A DNA stretch of 64,000 nucleotides from Dermatophagoides farinae (GCF_024713945.1 NC_134680.1:501001-565000); one strand, 5' to 3'; shown: positions 39,132 through 49,554, counted from the stretch's first letter. Notes: generated by a model from the letters alone, not told the origin. Numbers and translations: made by a program.

Positions 39132-40001
39132 TCATTGTCGACGTCGTATTGGCATTGGCATTGGTGGTTGTCGTTGTTGTGGATGATAAACATTTACATT
39201 ACGATTCATAATGACAGCATTTCTTCGTTGTTGTTGCTGTTGACGACGATCCAATTCCATTAAAAATTTCAACATTTCAAATGTAAACACTTTCATTGAT
39301 GGATCAGAATTTTCATTATGGATTACAATTTCTATTTGTTTTGGTTTTGATTGACATGATGATGGTGGTGGTGGTGGTGTTGGTGGTGGTGGTGTCTGTA
39401 GTGTTGGTGTTGTCGGTGGTGGTGTTAAATTCGGTTTCGGTGTTGTTTGATGTAGCTTTTTCGTCACTACTTGTTGTTTCTTTGTATCCATTGGTATCAT
39501 GGTAGAATGGCTATACAATGGTAATCGTGTTGATCGTAATGATTCATCATCATCATCATCAATTGTTGGTGCGACACTGGAATCTTTTCGAAAATATTCA
39601 GTTTCCTCATTCTTTGATCCATAACGTTTATAATGGATATATGTAGGAGGTTGATTGTTCTTTACATCTTTAATACGAATATTAAAATCAATATAATGTT
39701 GCTGTTGTTGTTCTGGTTTTTCAATTCGTTTTTGTTTGTTTTTCATCGTATTAATAATATCATCAACTAAATCTTCTTCAACATTTTCTGATCTATGACG
39801 ATAATAATCATCATCATCATCATCGTCATCGTCATCATAATAATCATCGTCATCATCATCAATTGATCGATATTTCGTTGGAAATCGTTGCATTGACCAG
39901 GCCATTTCCATCATCATCATCATGGTTATGGACATTAATAATAATTGTATGATGATTATTCGGGACATTTTTGTCATCTTCATTAGTGTGTTTTTTTTCA
40001 A
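39132..40001 (-). CDS. Secreted low-complexity protein with Asp-rich and Pro-rich blocks
   Basis: A single 289-residue frame. The N-terminus (MSRIIIIQLLLMSITMMMMM...AWS) is a signal peptide, probably used from one of the clustered Met codons. An Asp/Tyr-rich block follows (residues about 48-67), then a Thr/Pro-rich stretch (about 180-215). A C-terminal conserved piece has IEIVIHN..S..MKVFTFEML and RRQQQQQ. That piece is recognisable in the next gene (40449-41246), with the same order Pro-rich, beta strand, MK..T..M, RRQQQQQ, so the two are paralogues. An acidic block in a secreted protein could bind calcium or cuticle, but no function is known to me. Confidence 0.6.
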   Translation of the reverse strand: MKKNTLMKMTKMSRIIIIQLLLMSITMMMMMEMAWSMQRFPTKYRSIDDDDDDYYDDDDDDDDDDYYRHRSENVEEDLVDDIINTMKNKQKRIEKPEQQQQHYIDFNIRIKDVKNNQPPTYIHYKRYGSKNEETEYFRKDSSVAPTIDDDDDESLRSTRLPLYSHSTMIPMDTKKQQVVTKKLHQTTPKPNLTPPPTTPTLQTPPPPTPPPPPSSCQSKPKQIEIVIHNENSDPSMKVFTFEMLKFLMELDRRQQQQQRRNAVIMNRNVNVYHPQQRQPPMPMPIRRRQ

Positions 40002-40448
40002 ACTTGATCAGATGAATCGGTTGTTTTTTTTTGTTGAATATGGATGATTGTTATTGATCGATGATGATGATTATGATGTTTATAATATGTTTTTTTTTTG
40101 CTCAAAGTTTTATAATGTTTGATTTGATTTGATATTTTAGCTGTGTAGGTTTTTCAAATGTCCAATGATGATGATGATAATGGCAATGATGATATGGATC
40201 AAAGTGGATACCTTTCATATTTGCATGCTTTTTTTCCACATCAGATCCATCAGGATTTAGTTCATTTCATCATCATCATGGATCAATGATTGGAGTTGAT
40301 TTCATTTTTTTTTAAAAATCAAAATTCCGAACAGAAAAAAAACCACAAACCTTTGACATTTGTTTGCCAAAAGTTGAAAAAAAAACAGAAAAAACATTTC
40401 AATTTCAAATTTTCTTTATTTTTAGTTTATGAATTGAGAAAAAAAAAT
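40002..40448. other. Promoter and spacer between two paralogues
   Basis: Minus-strand TATAAAACT near 40110-40118 is a likely TATA element for the 39.1-40.0 kb gene. The paralogue has the same TATAAAACTG near 41317-41326. No other coding sequence seen. Confidence 0.45.
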
Positions 40449-41246
40449 TTAATCAAAATTCAAATTTTCAATATAATCATCATCAGGAATTTGATATTGT
40501 GGTTTTTGTTTTTTACAATCACCAAAACCATCACCACAACCACTAATTTGATATTGTGGTTTTTGTTTTTTACAATCACCAAAACCATCACCACAACCAC
40601 TAAGTTGATATTGTGGTTTTTGTTTTTTACAATCACCATAACCATCACCACAACCACTAAGTTGATATTGTGGTTTTTGTTTTTTACAATCACCATAACC
40701 ATCACCACAGCCACTATTTTGATTAACATTTTGCCTACGATATCGGCAATTTGGACAATCATTCTTCCTTGGTGGTGGTGGTGGTGGTGATGATGATGAT
40801 GGATAGATTCGATTGATATTTACATTCGATATTTTCAATTTTGGTTGCATTCGATAATCATTTCGTTGTTGTTGTTGTTGCTGTTGTTGTCGTCGTCGTT
40901 GTCGCATGATCCATTGTATCATTTGATACGTTAATCGTTTCATATATCTGGATTCATGATTTATGATTTTAATTTTGATTAAATCATTAGAATTACTTCC
41001 AGATACATATGGAGGTGGTGTTGGTGGTCTTTTTACTTTAAACGATATTATTTTTATCGGAAATGCTGCTGTTGCCGATGAATTTTCGATTTTTTCACCA
41101 TTATCATTTCGATTCTTAGAAATTGTCGATTCTTTGTCAAATTTTATTGTAAAAGATCGATGATCATTATCATCATTCAGTGCCATAGCCATAGTGATCA
41201 ATGATAATGACAAGAACATTAATACTAGTGGTGATGATCGTTTCAT
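40449..41246 (-). CDS. Secreted protein with four SGCGDGYGDCKKQKPQYQ repeats
   Basis: A single 265-residue frame with a clean signal peptide (MKRSSPLVLMFLSLSLITMA, cleaved near residue 22). A Pro-rich linker and IKIKIINHESRYMKRLTYQM plus RRRQQQQQ resemble the 39.1-40.0 kb gene. The C-terminal third has one CPNCRYR motif and then four tandem 19-residue units, each with two Cys (GCGDG[YF]GDC) and KQKPQYQ. The evenly spaced Cys pairs could form one small disulfide loop per unit, giving a beads-on-a-string extracellular protein. No known family recognised. Confidence 0.65.
   Translation of the reverse strand: MKRSSPLVLMFLSLSLITMAMALNDDNDHRSFTIKFDKESTISKNRNDNGEKIENSSATAAFPIKIISFKVKRPPTPPPYVSGSNSNDLIKIKIINHESRYMKRLTYQMIQWIMRQRRRQQQQQQQQRNDYRMQPKLKISNVNINRIYPSSSSPPPPPPRKNDCPNCRYRRQNVNQNSGCGDGYGDCKKQKPQYQLSGCGDGYGDCKKQKPQYQLSGCGDGFGDCKKQKPQYQISGCGDGFGDCKKQKPQYQIPDDDYIENLNFD
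40491..40718. repeat. 57-bp coding tandem repeat, four copies
   Basis: Unit starts lie at 40491, 40548, 40605 and 40662. The copies are nearly identical at DNA level. The two downstream copies share the Phe codon and the two upstream ones the Tyr codon, so the array probably grew by doubling of a pair or was recently homogenised. Confidence 0.9.
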
Positions 41247-41697
41247 ATTGGATAAAAATTGAAAAATCTTCCTGAAAAATTAAAAAAAAGTCGTAAAGTC
41301 TGAAAAAAATCAAACAGTTTTATAACTGGGAAATTATCAATGAATTTTACCATTTAACGAATGTTTTTTTTGTCATGGATCGATTATAATCTGTGATATA
41401 TTTTTTTGGTGACATTTATTTTGATAATAATCATCAATCAGGAACTTTGACATTTTTTCTCCAATCAATCAATCGATTGAGTGATTGATTGATGATGACT
41501 ATGTTATCATAACAACGGATATTATATTGATTGATTATTTATTGATTTGTGAAAAACAAGAGAAAAAATAAACACAAAAAAACAGATTAACATAATAACA
41601 GATAAGTGAATGGAAAATTGGCTGATCATATTGGTTGTAAATATTGTTGTTGCATGATTCGAAACTATTTCGACTTGATTGTGATTATTTTTATTAA

Positions 41698-43419
41698 TTA
41701 TTGTGGGAATAGATATTTATTCCAAAATTTTTCACAACGATCACGATATTGATTTTCAATAACACCATTTTCAACGTTAATTGCCATTTGACGCATTGTT
41801 TCACCATCATCGCCAATGAATTCTGGCCATTCAACATCACCCATTTGTTCAGGATTACCAGTATGTGCAAATCGTGTCCAAGCACGGACAACATTTTCAC
41901 TAATATGACGATCTTTATTAGTGAAAGCCAATTTAACAATATCTTTTCGTATGGGTAAACCAAATGTGAATGGTATATCCATGCCATGACATACACCCAT
42001 CCATTTTTCACAGCCAACAAATACCATAAATGGTGAATGATGATCAAAACGGAATGAATAGAAACGATTACGGTTTGTAGCTGTCGAATTTTTAGCCATT
42101 GCCATTGCTAATGTTTGTCCAAATAGATAATTTGGACAGATCATAACTGGATCGGAAAGCATATCGATCATTCTACGTCTTAATGAATCAGTTTTTACCA
42201 TGGCATGATGTTCATCTTTGAAATAATATTCGAATAATTCTTCTTCATGTCCATTGAATGAAAATTCTTTGATTATTGGAAATAATTTCTCTTTAATATG
42301 TTCACGTGTATATGATTTCAATGGATTTAATATTTCAAAATCCAATAGCATGAGTATTTCAGCAAGTTCATCGTGAACAAAACCAAACATAAGATCCACA
42401 GGATTATAATGGCCTTTTCGAATAATTTCTGATGGCCGACTTGGTACAACACCAGCTTTATCATTCCACATTACGATTGGTTGTTTACCTTCAAACATGG
42501 CTGGAAAATTCATACCATCACCTTTCCAAGTTAATTTTGATGGTGGTAATCGTTTCAAACATTCAACCATTTCATCAGCATCATCTTGATTACAGCCACA
42601 TTTTCGTGAAAATATTTGTGTTTTTTCTAATGAATAGTCTGGTGAAAATTGTTTCAGTTCATTTAAAGCACCAGATTGCATTATAGCACGTTGAAATAAG
42701 CCTTTAGCCATTGGTGACATTATCAGCATCGAAACAAAAAATGAACCAGCTGATTCGCCAAAGACTGTCACTCGGTTTGGATCACCACCAAATTTTTCGA
42801 TATTATCATGAACCCATCGCAATGCCATTATTACATCATGAACACCTTGATTACCTGGTGCCTCATCTGTACCACTATATAGGAAACCGAATGGACCTAA
42901 ACGATAATTCATATCAACATAAACAACATCACCTAATGATGTAATAACTGAACCATCATATAGGAGACTGGCAACACCATCAATAGATCCAAGACTGAAT
43001 CCACCACCATAGATCCATACCATAACTGGTTTCAATTTATCTTCACTGTCAATTGGTTGAACAACATTAAGATAAAGACAATCTTCTGAATGTTTAACAG
43101 TTGGATCTTCTTGTGGACATGCTTCACGTTGATAGGTGGCTTCATAAACTTCATCCCATGGTCCTTCGGCAACGGAATGAGCAAAACGATTAGCCTTTGC
43201 ATAACGAATCGATAGATATGTGTGCAATTCACGTCCATGTAAACCGGTTTTGCAAAGACCACGAACACGGCCACCATTTTTCAATTCAACCAATGGTTCA
43301 CTAGTACAAACTTGATGTTCATCATTATCATCAGCATTTGAATGTTTTGGTAATGAATTAATGGTAGCTGGAAGTAGAATTGTGGCCATTACAGCCATAA
43401 CGATGAAAAATTTTGTCAT
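41698..43419 (-). CDS. Secreted type-B carboxylesterase (copy 2)
   Basis: An intronless 573-residue paralogue of the 33.8 kb gene. A longer reading from 43449 exists, but the ATG at 43419 has the same context as copy 1 and gives the signal peptide MTKFFIVMAVMATILLPATI. It differs by a six-residue insertion after the signal peptide (ADDNDEH region). The triad is intact: Ser223 (FGESAGS), Glu351 (FVHDELAE) and His478 (VCHGMDIPF). Differences cluster in the middle (residues about 240-400), for example around LTWKGDGMNF against LTLHAGGLNF, the zone that lines the acyl pocket in this family, so the two copies may prefer different substrates. Both copies look functional. Confidence 0.92.
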   Translation of the reverse strand: MTKFFIVMAVMATILLPATINSLPKHSNADDNDEHQVCTSEPLVELKNGGRVRGLCKTGLHGRELHTYLSIRYAKANRFAHSVAEGPWDEVYEATYQREACPQEDPTVKHSEDCLYLNVVQPIDSEDKLKPVMVWIYGGGFSLGSIDGVASLLYDGSVITSLGDVVYVDMNYRLGPFGFLYSGTDEAPGNQGVHDVIMALRWVHDNIEKFGGDPNRVTVFGESAGSFFVSMLIMSPMAKGLFQRAIMQSGALNELKQFSPDYSLEKTQIFSRKCGCNQDDADEMVECLKRLPPSKLTWKGDGMNFPAMFEGKQPIVMWNDKAGVVPSRPSEIIRKGHYNPVDLMFGFVHDELAEILMLLDFEILNPLKSYTREHIKEKLFPIIKEFSFNGHEEELFEYYFKDEHHAMVKTDSLRRRMIDMLSDPVMICPNYLFGQTLAMAMAKNSTATNRNRFYSFRFDHHSPFMVFVGCEKWMGVCHGMDIPFTFGLPIRKDIVKLAFTNKDRHISENVVRAWTRFAHTGNPEQMGDVEWPEFIGDDGETMRQMAINVENGVIENQYRDRCEKFWNKYLFPQ

Positions 43420-43564
43420 TTTTTTCGCTTTATTGTTGATTTGAATCACAAATTTATAATTTTCTATGTTGATTTTTTTTCCTGGTTATTTGCTGACTTT
43501 CAATCACAAGAAAAAAAAATGAATTAAGCAAATAACTTATGAGACAATCGGTGACTATTGTCGG

Positions 43565-43577
43565 ATATATTTATATG
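43565..43577 (-). promoter_or_regulatory. Core promoter of carboxylesterase copy 2
   Basis: Minus-strand TATAAATATATCCGACAATA is followed by TTGTCTCATAAGTTA. It is the counterpart of 33701-33735 and lies about 150 bp upstream of the ATG at 43419. Confidence 0.6.
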
Positions 43578-43864
43578 ATGAATTTTTTTTTTAAAATTTT
43601 TATCACCAACTGGCTTTTTTAAATTGTCACAAAATAATAAATTACCCTCATTATTTATTGATTGGTTGTTTTGCAAAATGGAAAAAAACTCAAAATGAAC
43701 CAGGATTTTGGATTATGATCGATAAAACATAGTCAATGGTTTATCCATTATTAATAATGAAGATTAGTGTAAAATTCTTTCATTTTGATCATTTTTTTTT
43801 CTTAATTTGGGTACATCATCATCAATCGATGACTTTTGATTGCATTTCATTAAATTGGAATTTC

Positions 43865-44366
43865 TCTTTATATTGTAATTAGAGTTTGAATGGCCGAAAA
43901 GATTAAATAATGCGCAATTTGTGTTAATATATCAATCAATCAAACAATCAATCAAAAAGAAATCAACTAATCAACTACTGTGGATTATCACATTATCGAT
44001 TGATTGATTCAACCTTGAGAAAATGCGTGCGTGCGTGCTTGTGTGAGTACCTCGCTTGTTGGAACCATTCATTCCAATGGGTCAAAAATCATCTTTTTGG
44101 TTTAATTTAATGAAAATTTTATCATCATTTGGTTTAAAATTTTATTTTTATTTTTTTTAATATCATCAAAAAATATATGCAAATGTTTGATACAAATGTT
44201 TTTTGTTTTGTTTTCGGTGCTGAGTGAGTGATGTAGACAAAAAAAAAAGACAATGACCAAATGGATTTGAGTGAATGCGATCAGGTGTACAGGAGAGATT
44301 ATTATCATTATGTTTTTTTCGTCAGTTTTAAATTTTTTCAATCATGAATCAATCAAGGTTTCGTTT
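43865..44366. other. Intergenic region
   Basis: Nothing coding seen. It begins just past the inverted-duplication boundary and includes TGCGTGCGTGCTTG repeats near 44024-44040. Confidence 0.4.
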
Positions 44367-44859
44367 TTAATATCTAAAAACAAAAGAATCAAAAAAAAAA
44401 AAAAAAATATTAACCCATTTGATAATTTTCATTTAAAAAATTAATTGTATTTACTTACCCGCCGCCATGTCCACCACCGTAACCACCACCACCACCACCA
44501 TATTTTTCTTGGCCATATCCACCATGATAGCTTTCATAATGTGGAATTTTAATTGGATATGGTACTTTAACATAAACTGGATATGGAATTTTCACTGGAA
44601 TCTTTACTGGTATAGCTACCGGTACTTTTACTGGCACTTCAATAGTTTTCACTTCTGGTTTTTGTTTGACCATAATTGGCATTGGTACATGGTATGGTAC
44701 TTCTTTGATAATTTTCATCGGTACTGATACATGATGATGTACAACTTCTGGTTCATCTTTGCCTAATAAATCATCAAGCATATTGGCCATTGTTTGTTGT
44801 AGAATTATGGCCAATACTAATAATGATTGTAATTGATATATTCGATTGTTGAAATGCAT
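44367..44859 (-). CDS. Small secreted VPVK- and Gly-rich protein, cuticle or silk type
   Basis: Exons 44859-44459 and 44373-44367. The second coding exon supplies only A-TAT-TAA, so the protein ends ...GGHGGGY (135 residues). The ATG at 44859 gives the signal peptide MHFNNRIYQLQSLLVLAIIL; an upstream in-frame ATG at 44889 would bury it. The mature protein alternates Pro with beta-branched residues and Lys (VPVKVPVAIPVKIPVKIPYP) and ends with a GGYGGGHGGG stretch. This composition is typical of arthropod cuticular and structural secreted proteins with VPV/KIP repeats. No chitin-binding R&R motif is present. Confidence 0.75.
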
Positions 44860-44986
44860 TTTTTTTGGTTGTTTTTGTTTTTCGGTCAATATGTCGATAT
44901 TACAAAATGAAACACACGGAACAAAACAAACGAATTGAATGGGATGATTTGAAATGGATGATTGAAGTGAAAATAAAAATCTTGAA

Positions 44987-44995
44987 GTTTATATA
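44987..44995 (-). promoter_or_regulatory. TATA box of the VPVK-rich protein gene
   Basis: Minus-strand TATATAAAC lies about 130 bp upstream of the ATG at 44859. It is a good match to the arthropod TATA consensus and the only one in the flank. Confidence 0.55.
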
Positions 44996-44997
44996 CT

Positions 44998-46254
44998 ATG
45001 TTTGTGTTTCCATCATTCAGCATTAAAAAAGAAAAAACATTTGAAGAAAGAAAAAAAAAGGAAAAACAAACTGGATCCACAATTTATTAATGATGACGAT
45101 AACGATGACGACGATGATGATGATGATGATGATAATGGCCGGCCCATATTAGAAAAAAAATTAGAACAAATTAAATCTGTCCGAAAAAAAGAAGTGAAAG
45201 AGAGAGAGAAATTTATTTACAACAATCCGAAAAAAAAATTTCTTACCATGTAATCATCAAATGTAATACAACAATGTCATCATGAGAAATGCCTCCAATT
45301 ATGGTACACGAATGGATCATTAATGGGGAAAAAAAATCGTGAATCATGAATGAAATAATGGAACGCACAAACACACACACAATGAAAACAGATTGATTTT
45401 TTGATTATCATCATTATCATCAGTGATTGTTGTTGTTGTTGTCTGAAAAATTATTTTTGCCATTGAAATGATACAGGCATACAATGTCAAGGCCAAAGAT
45501 TGTTTGTCTGTTATTCAATTTTTATTATTATTATTTAATCTCTCTTCGGTGGTGATTCCGGCAAAAACAAAAAAATAAAAAACACGGTCCATTATCAAAT
45601 TGTATGGGCCAACCCATCACCATTTAGTATTAAAAAAAAAATCAAATTTCAATCGAATTTGATCCAATTTCAGCATTTTTCGTTGTTTTCAAATTATTGA
45701 AATTTTTTTTTATTTGTTCTTGTTTCATTTTTGCTCCAGGCTAACAAAATAAAACTAGAAAATAAAGTGAAAAAAAAACGAACACAAACGCGCGCGCGTT
45801 CCAATTTTCATCATTTGTTGTTTATCTTTATAATCAGTGAAAATGCAAATGGTGTGTGAATAGCCTGTGTGTGTGTAAATAGTTATTTTCGAACGTTCCA
45901 ATAATCCCTCCAATAATAATAACGAGTAAAAGGTCAAACATTTTAAATTTTTTTTTTTAAACAAGAGATGAAAAAATTCTATCGATTTAATCAGAAAAAT
46001 TGATGAAATCAATTTTCCAATTCCTCAACATCGAAACAGTTTTTTTTTGTTTATTTCAAACAAAATTGTGAATTATGATCATCTTTGTGAAAAGTTTGAT
46101 AATTATCAAGATCAAGATCAAGATACATTCATGTCCCAAATCATCATCAGCCATGACATTATAACATACTTAAATTGTAAGTGTGTTTGTTAAATTCAAA
46201 TAATGAGACAAATTATGATTTGTATTTTTTTTTTTAATTTTAAATTTAGAAATT
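44998..46254. other. Intergenic region
   Basis: No convincing exon. A GAT/GAC triplet run lies at 45088-45135, a short CGCGCGCG block at 45790-45797, and several A and T runs. It separates the VPVK gene from the cysteine-rich cluster. Confidence 0.45.
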
Positions 46255-46744
46255 TTAAAATGTAAATGTATAACCAACTTTATGCCAAAAACAAGATCTA
46301 AATATTGATGTATATTGTTCATATGATGGCTGGTCATGACAAAATGATTCAAATCTATTGATTGTTGATTGTTTCAATTCCATTGCATATGTATTGTTAC
46401 AACCTCGTGCAACATCTATTTCACATTGTAATGTATACCATACGAAACAACAAAATCCAAGTGAATTAATATACTAAATAATTATTGTGGTGATATGGTA
46501 TGTATAGACACGAAATGAGAAAATCAATAAATCGATAAAAAAAATCCAGAAATGAATCATTACTTACAAAATCATCGATTTTTGTACCATAATATCGTAG
46601 TGCTTTTATTTCACAATAATCAAATGCTTCTTTCTGTTCCAATGTACATTCAACGGGTGGCCCGTAAACAGGTTTATATGGATAACGTCCACAATCAATT
46701 TGATCAATAATCAGCATCATCGATAATATTACTATGGACAACAT
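46255..46744 (-). CDS. FCCFVW cysteine family, member A (soluble, short)
   Basis: Exons 46744-46568 and 46473-46255 give 131 residues. Signal peptide MLSIVILSMMLIIDQIDCG, then the family start YPYKPVYGPP, Cys pair C-x10-C and KIDDF before the intron. Exon 2 starts Y-I-N-S-L-G-F, then CC-x7-C-x7-C (FCCFVWYTLQCEIDVARGC), followed by an FC motif. The protein then stops at CFWHKVGYTFTF with no membrane helix, unlike members B-F. It is either a secreted version of the family or a copy that lost its 3' part. The stop lies in otherwise ordinary sequence. Confidence 0.7.
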
Positions 46745-46917
46745 TTTTTATTCCGGTTTTTGGCAACCACCACCACCACCACAAAAGTGGTTTCTGTCTG
46801 GGCAATTTCAAGTAAGAATCAAATTTTTTTTTTGTTTGAAAAAATTTTTATTTAATTATTCTAATGATGATTGTTTTGTTTTAGTTTATTTGTTGTTGTT
46901 TAATTGAATGAATGAAT

Positions 46918-47568
46918 TTAATTACATATTGCATCTTTTCCTAATCTAAAATAACGATATGGAATACTGGCCAAACCACCACTAACAGTTAAAAACCATT
47001 TCCATATAGTTGCCAATATTTCTGGACAACTATATTCGGTGATTAGAATCACTATAGTGCCTAAACCGCTCCAATACCAGAAATTTTTTGAATTTGCTGT
47101 ATCAAACATGAAACATTTGGTAAAAAATTTATTCAAACGATATTCATCCAATGTTAAAATCGGTTGACAAAATGATCCAAAATCATTATTCATTTTATAA
47201 TTTAAATAATATGCAAATGTTTCATTACATTCATGTGCCACAAGTAATTCACATTCACATTGTGCCCAAACAAAACAGCAAAATTTCTCTGTTATTTCAT
47301 ACTTGGATAAATTATTGAAAAAATCATAATCAAAATCAACAAGAAAAAAACTTACAAATTCATCAACATAAATATTGAATCTTTGTTCCATTTGTTCTTG
47401 GCAATCATTAAATTTTCTTATATGTGATGGATTACATTCTTCGGGTAAACCATTACTATCTAATAATGATTTATATTGATATACACGACAAGAAATCTGA
47501 TCAATGTTCATCATCATCATCATCATCATCAATAGCCATAATATCCAGATTGAATTGAAGATTTTCAT
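46918..47568 (-). CDS. FCCFVW cysteine family, member B (membrane)
   Basis: Exons 47568-47356 and 47301-46918 give 198 residues. The ATG at 47568 begins MKIFNSIWILWLLMMMMMMM, a signal peptide; an upstream in-frame ATG at 47622 is less likely. The ectodomain has EECNPSHIRKFNDC (C-x10-C), VDEF, the intron, then FCCFVWAQCECELLVAHEC with one extra Cys, and FC. Two hydrophobic stretches near the end (GLGTIVILITEY and FLTVSGGLASI) may be membrane segments. The intron is only 54 bp, a multiple of three without a stop. Retaining it would insert 18 residues, but the position shared with all paralogues shows it is an intron. Confidence 0.72.
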   Translation of the reverse strand: MKIFNSIWILWLLMMMMMMMNIDQISCRVYQYKSLLDSNGLPEECNPSHIRKFNDCQEQMEQRFNIYVDEFVSFFLVDFDYDFFNNLSKYEITEKFCCFVWAQCECELLVAHECNETFAYYLNYKMNNDFGSFCQPILTLDEYRLNKFFTKCFMFDTANSKNFWYWSGLGTIVILITEYSCPEILATIWKWFLTVSGGLASIPYRYFRLGKDAICN

Positions 47569-47749
47569 GATTCTGTTACATTGTAATTCTACTACTCTAT
47601 TTGTGATTTTATATACATCCAAAATGGAATTTCGAATGCTGAGGAGGTAATAATTTCGAATTTTTTTTCTTTTGAAAAAAATATTTTTATTTAATTAATT
47701 TTTTGAATTTTGGATATTTTTTTTTAGGACTGTTGATGCAAACAACAAT

Positions 47750-48476
47750 CTATTCTCTAATGTCATGTAAATATCTTTCATAATTTACATGATAATTAAC
47801 TAATGGATCCGGTTGTTTAAAACTAAGAAACATGCCAGTAACCTGTGTAAAGATACAAAATCCACACATTGGACCCATCCATATGCCGAAACCGATGGTC
47901 AATAAAATGGCAGCTATAATTACTCCACCAAATATCATTAAATCAGTGTTATTATAATAACAAAACCATGAAAATTGTCCATAACCATTTTGTTCACAAA
48001 ACGGTTTAAACATGTCGATTGATGTTGCCTCCAATAACCTGGTGAAATTGGCCGCATTCGTATTGGATTTTACACAGACTTTAGCAATTTTAATTTCACA
48101 TGATAACTGTTTCCAAACAAAACAACAAAATTTTTGTGATATTGTATACTATTAACCACCACCAGCATCCATCCATTCGTCGAGATAGAAAAAAATGTTC
48201 AACAAAAACACATGATATATAAACAAACAGGAAGAAAAAAAAATACATCATACATACATAATCTTCAACTTTTGTTTTCCAATAATCAGCGGCAAATATT
48301 GTACAACTATAGAATAAATTTATTACTTCCAATTCTTTACATAAATGTTCAGGTAATTCTAATATTGGTTTATATGGATAAAATTTTAAAATACTTTCAT
48401 CAGCACCGGCCACTATTTTAACAGCAATGGCCATCATTAACATAAATGTTGTTGTTGATTTTTTGAAGATAAACAT
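47750..48476 (-). CDS. FCCFVW cysteine family, member C (membrane)
   Basis: Exons 48476-48258 and 48148-47750 give 205 residues. Signal peptide MFIFKKSTTTFMLMMAIAVK, then FYPYKPILELP, C-x11-C, VEDY and the intron. Exon 2 starts YTISQKF followed by FCCFVWKQLSCEIKIAKVC and later FC. A long hydrophobic region (MIFGGVIIAAILLTIGFGIW, then CGFCIFTQVTGMFLSF) makes one or two membrane helices, followed by a polar tail NYHVNYERYLHDIRE. The pattern is that of a small cell-surface protein with a disulfide-rich ectodomain. Confidence 0.75.
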
Positions 48477-48593
48477 ATCAGCATTATTTTTTTTTTCAAA
48501 AAAATTTTTCTTTCTTTTTATATTCAATTTTCTAATTATTATTATTTATTCATTCATTTATTTTTTTTATTATTATTACCACTACCACTACCA

Positions 48594-49443
48594 CTATTGT
48601 TCTGGATAAATAATTTTCTTACCAACATTAATCATTTCAAATATTAGACCATCTGAATCTGGATGTGGTTCCCAATATTTTTCATTGAAAAATGTATTAT
48701 AATATTGTGCACCAATATTGTAGAAAAATAGACCAGTACAAAACAATGTAATTGGTCCCATTGGTGTTAAATAGGCAACAATAGCCAATATAACAATGGC
48801 AGCCAATGCAAGTATCCATGTTTGTTTGGTTGCAAAACAATAAATATCATCATATTTGATTGGTTTACAAAAATCGCCAAACATTTTTTTAGTTGCATTC
48901 ATTAAATTATTACCATAATGGGATTTTTTTTTCGTACATCTTTCAACTATATATAATTCACATTTCAATTGTGACCAAACAAAACAACAAAAATCTGATG
49001 TTGACATATACTTTTGTGTATTTATAAATATAAAAAAAAAACAAGAATCAAAAATCAAAATTTATCAAATGTATAACACACATACTTACATAATCATCGA
49101 CAGTGATACGCCAACGTTTTCTTTGTTCTTCTTCACAACGATCAAATTCAGCACGAAATGCTGGCTGTTGACAATCATTATCGGGTAAACCATATACAGG
49201 TTTATATGGATATAATTGTAATTGTTTATATATACTAATTGGTTTCGTATTGTTTACATGTTTCGATGCAAACGATCTGAGTTCAATCCATGCTTTAATT
49301 ATGCTCATTACATCAATTGATTCAATACCATTTGGTAAAATTAAAATTGATAGTAAAAATATATTTTGTAATGATGATGATAACATAAACAATAACAACA
49401 AAGACGATGATTGTGTTGAAATAGTCGCCATTCGATTAATCAT
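48594..49443 (-). CDS. FCCFVW cysteine family, member D (membrane)
   Basis: Exons 49443-49090 and 49010-48594 give 256 residues. The N-terminus is hydrophobic (SSSLLLLFMLSSSLQNIFLL), probably a signal peptide. LYPYKPVYGLPDNDC, C-x11-C, RKRWRITVDDY and the phase-0 intron follow. Exon 2 begins YMSTSDF and continues FCCFVWSQLKCELYIVERC and GDFCKP. Membrane helices lie at about 181-198 and 202-220, with a 35-residue tail rich in Tyr and Pro. Member E is its closest relative: the exon-1 cores are nearly superimposable (ELQLHPYKPVYGLP against QLQLYPYKPVYGLP), so D and E are a recent tandem pair. Confidence 0.75.
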
Positions 49444-49554
49444 GTTTTTTTTTTTGATAAATTTTCAATTTGCTCATGACTTTTATATGCAAAAAAAAAC
49501 AAACAAAAAATGCTAATTTGATTTGAATGAATTTATTTTTATTTCCACATATAT

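Larger units (their letters stand above)
41530..43864 (-). repeat. Right arm of the large inverted duplication
   Basis: The reverse-complement counterpart of 33497-35690, carrying carboxylesterase copy 2 with the same promoter and 3' flank. The arms are separated by about 5.8 kb containing secreted family members 2-4 and the two low-complexity genes. Confidence 0.8.

Noticed and set aside
40290-40790. 166-residue + frame with ILWFLFFTITKTITTTT repeats
   Set aside because: Antisense of the SGCGDGYGDC repeats. The minus frame has the signal peptide and the TATA element.
33803-43419. Intronless carboxylesterases considered as retrocopies
   Set aside because: Promoters and flanks are shared between the arms, so the duplication was at DNA level. 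There is no poly(A) tail, and intronless genes are common in such compact genomes.
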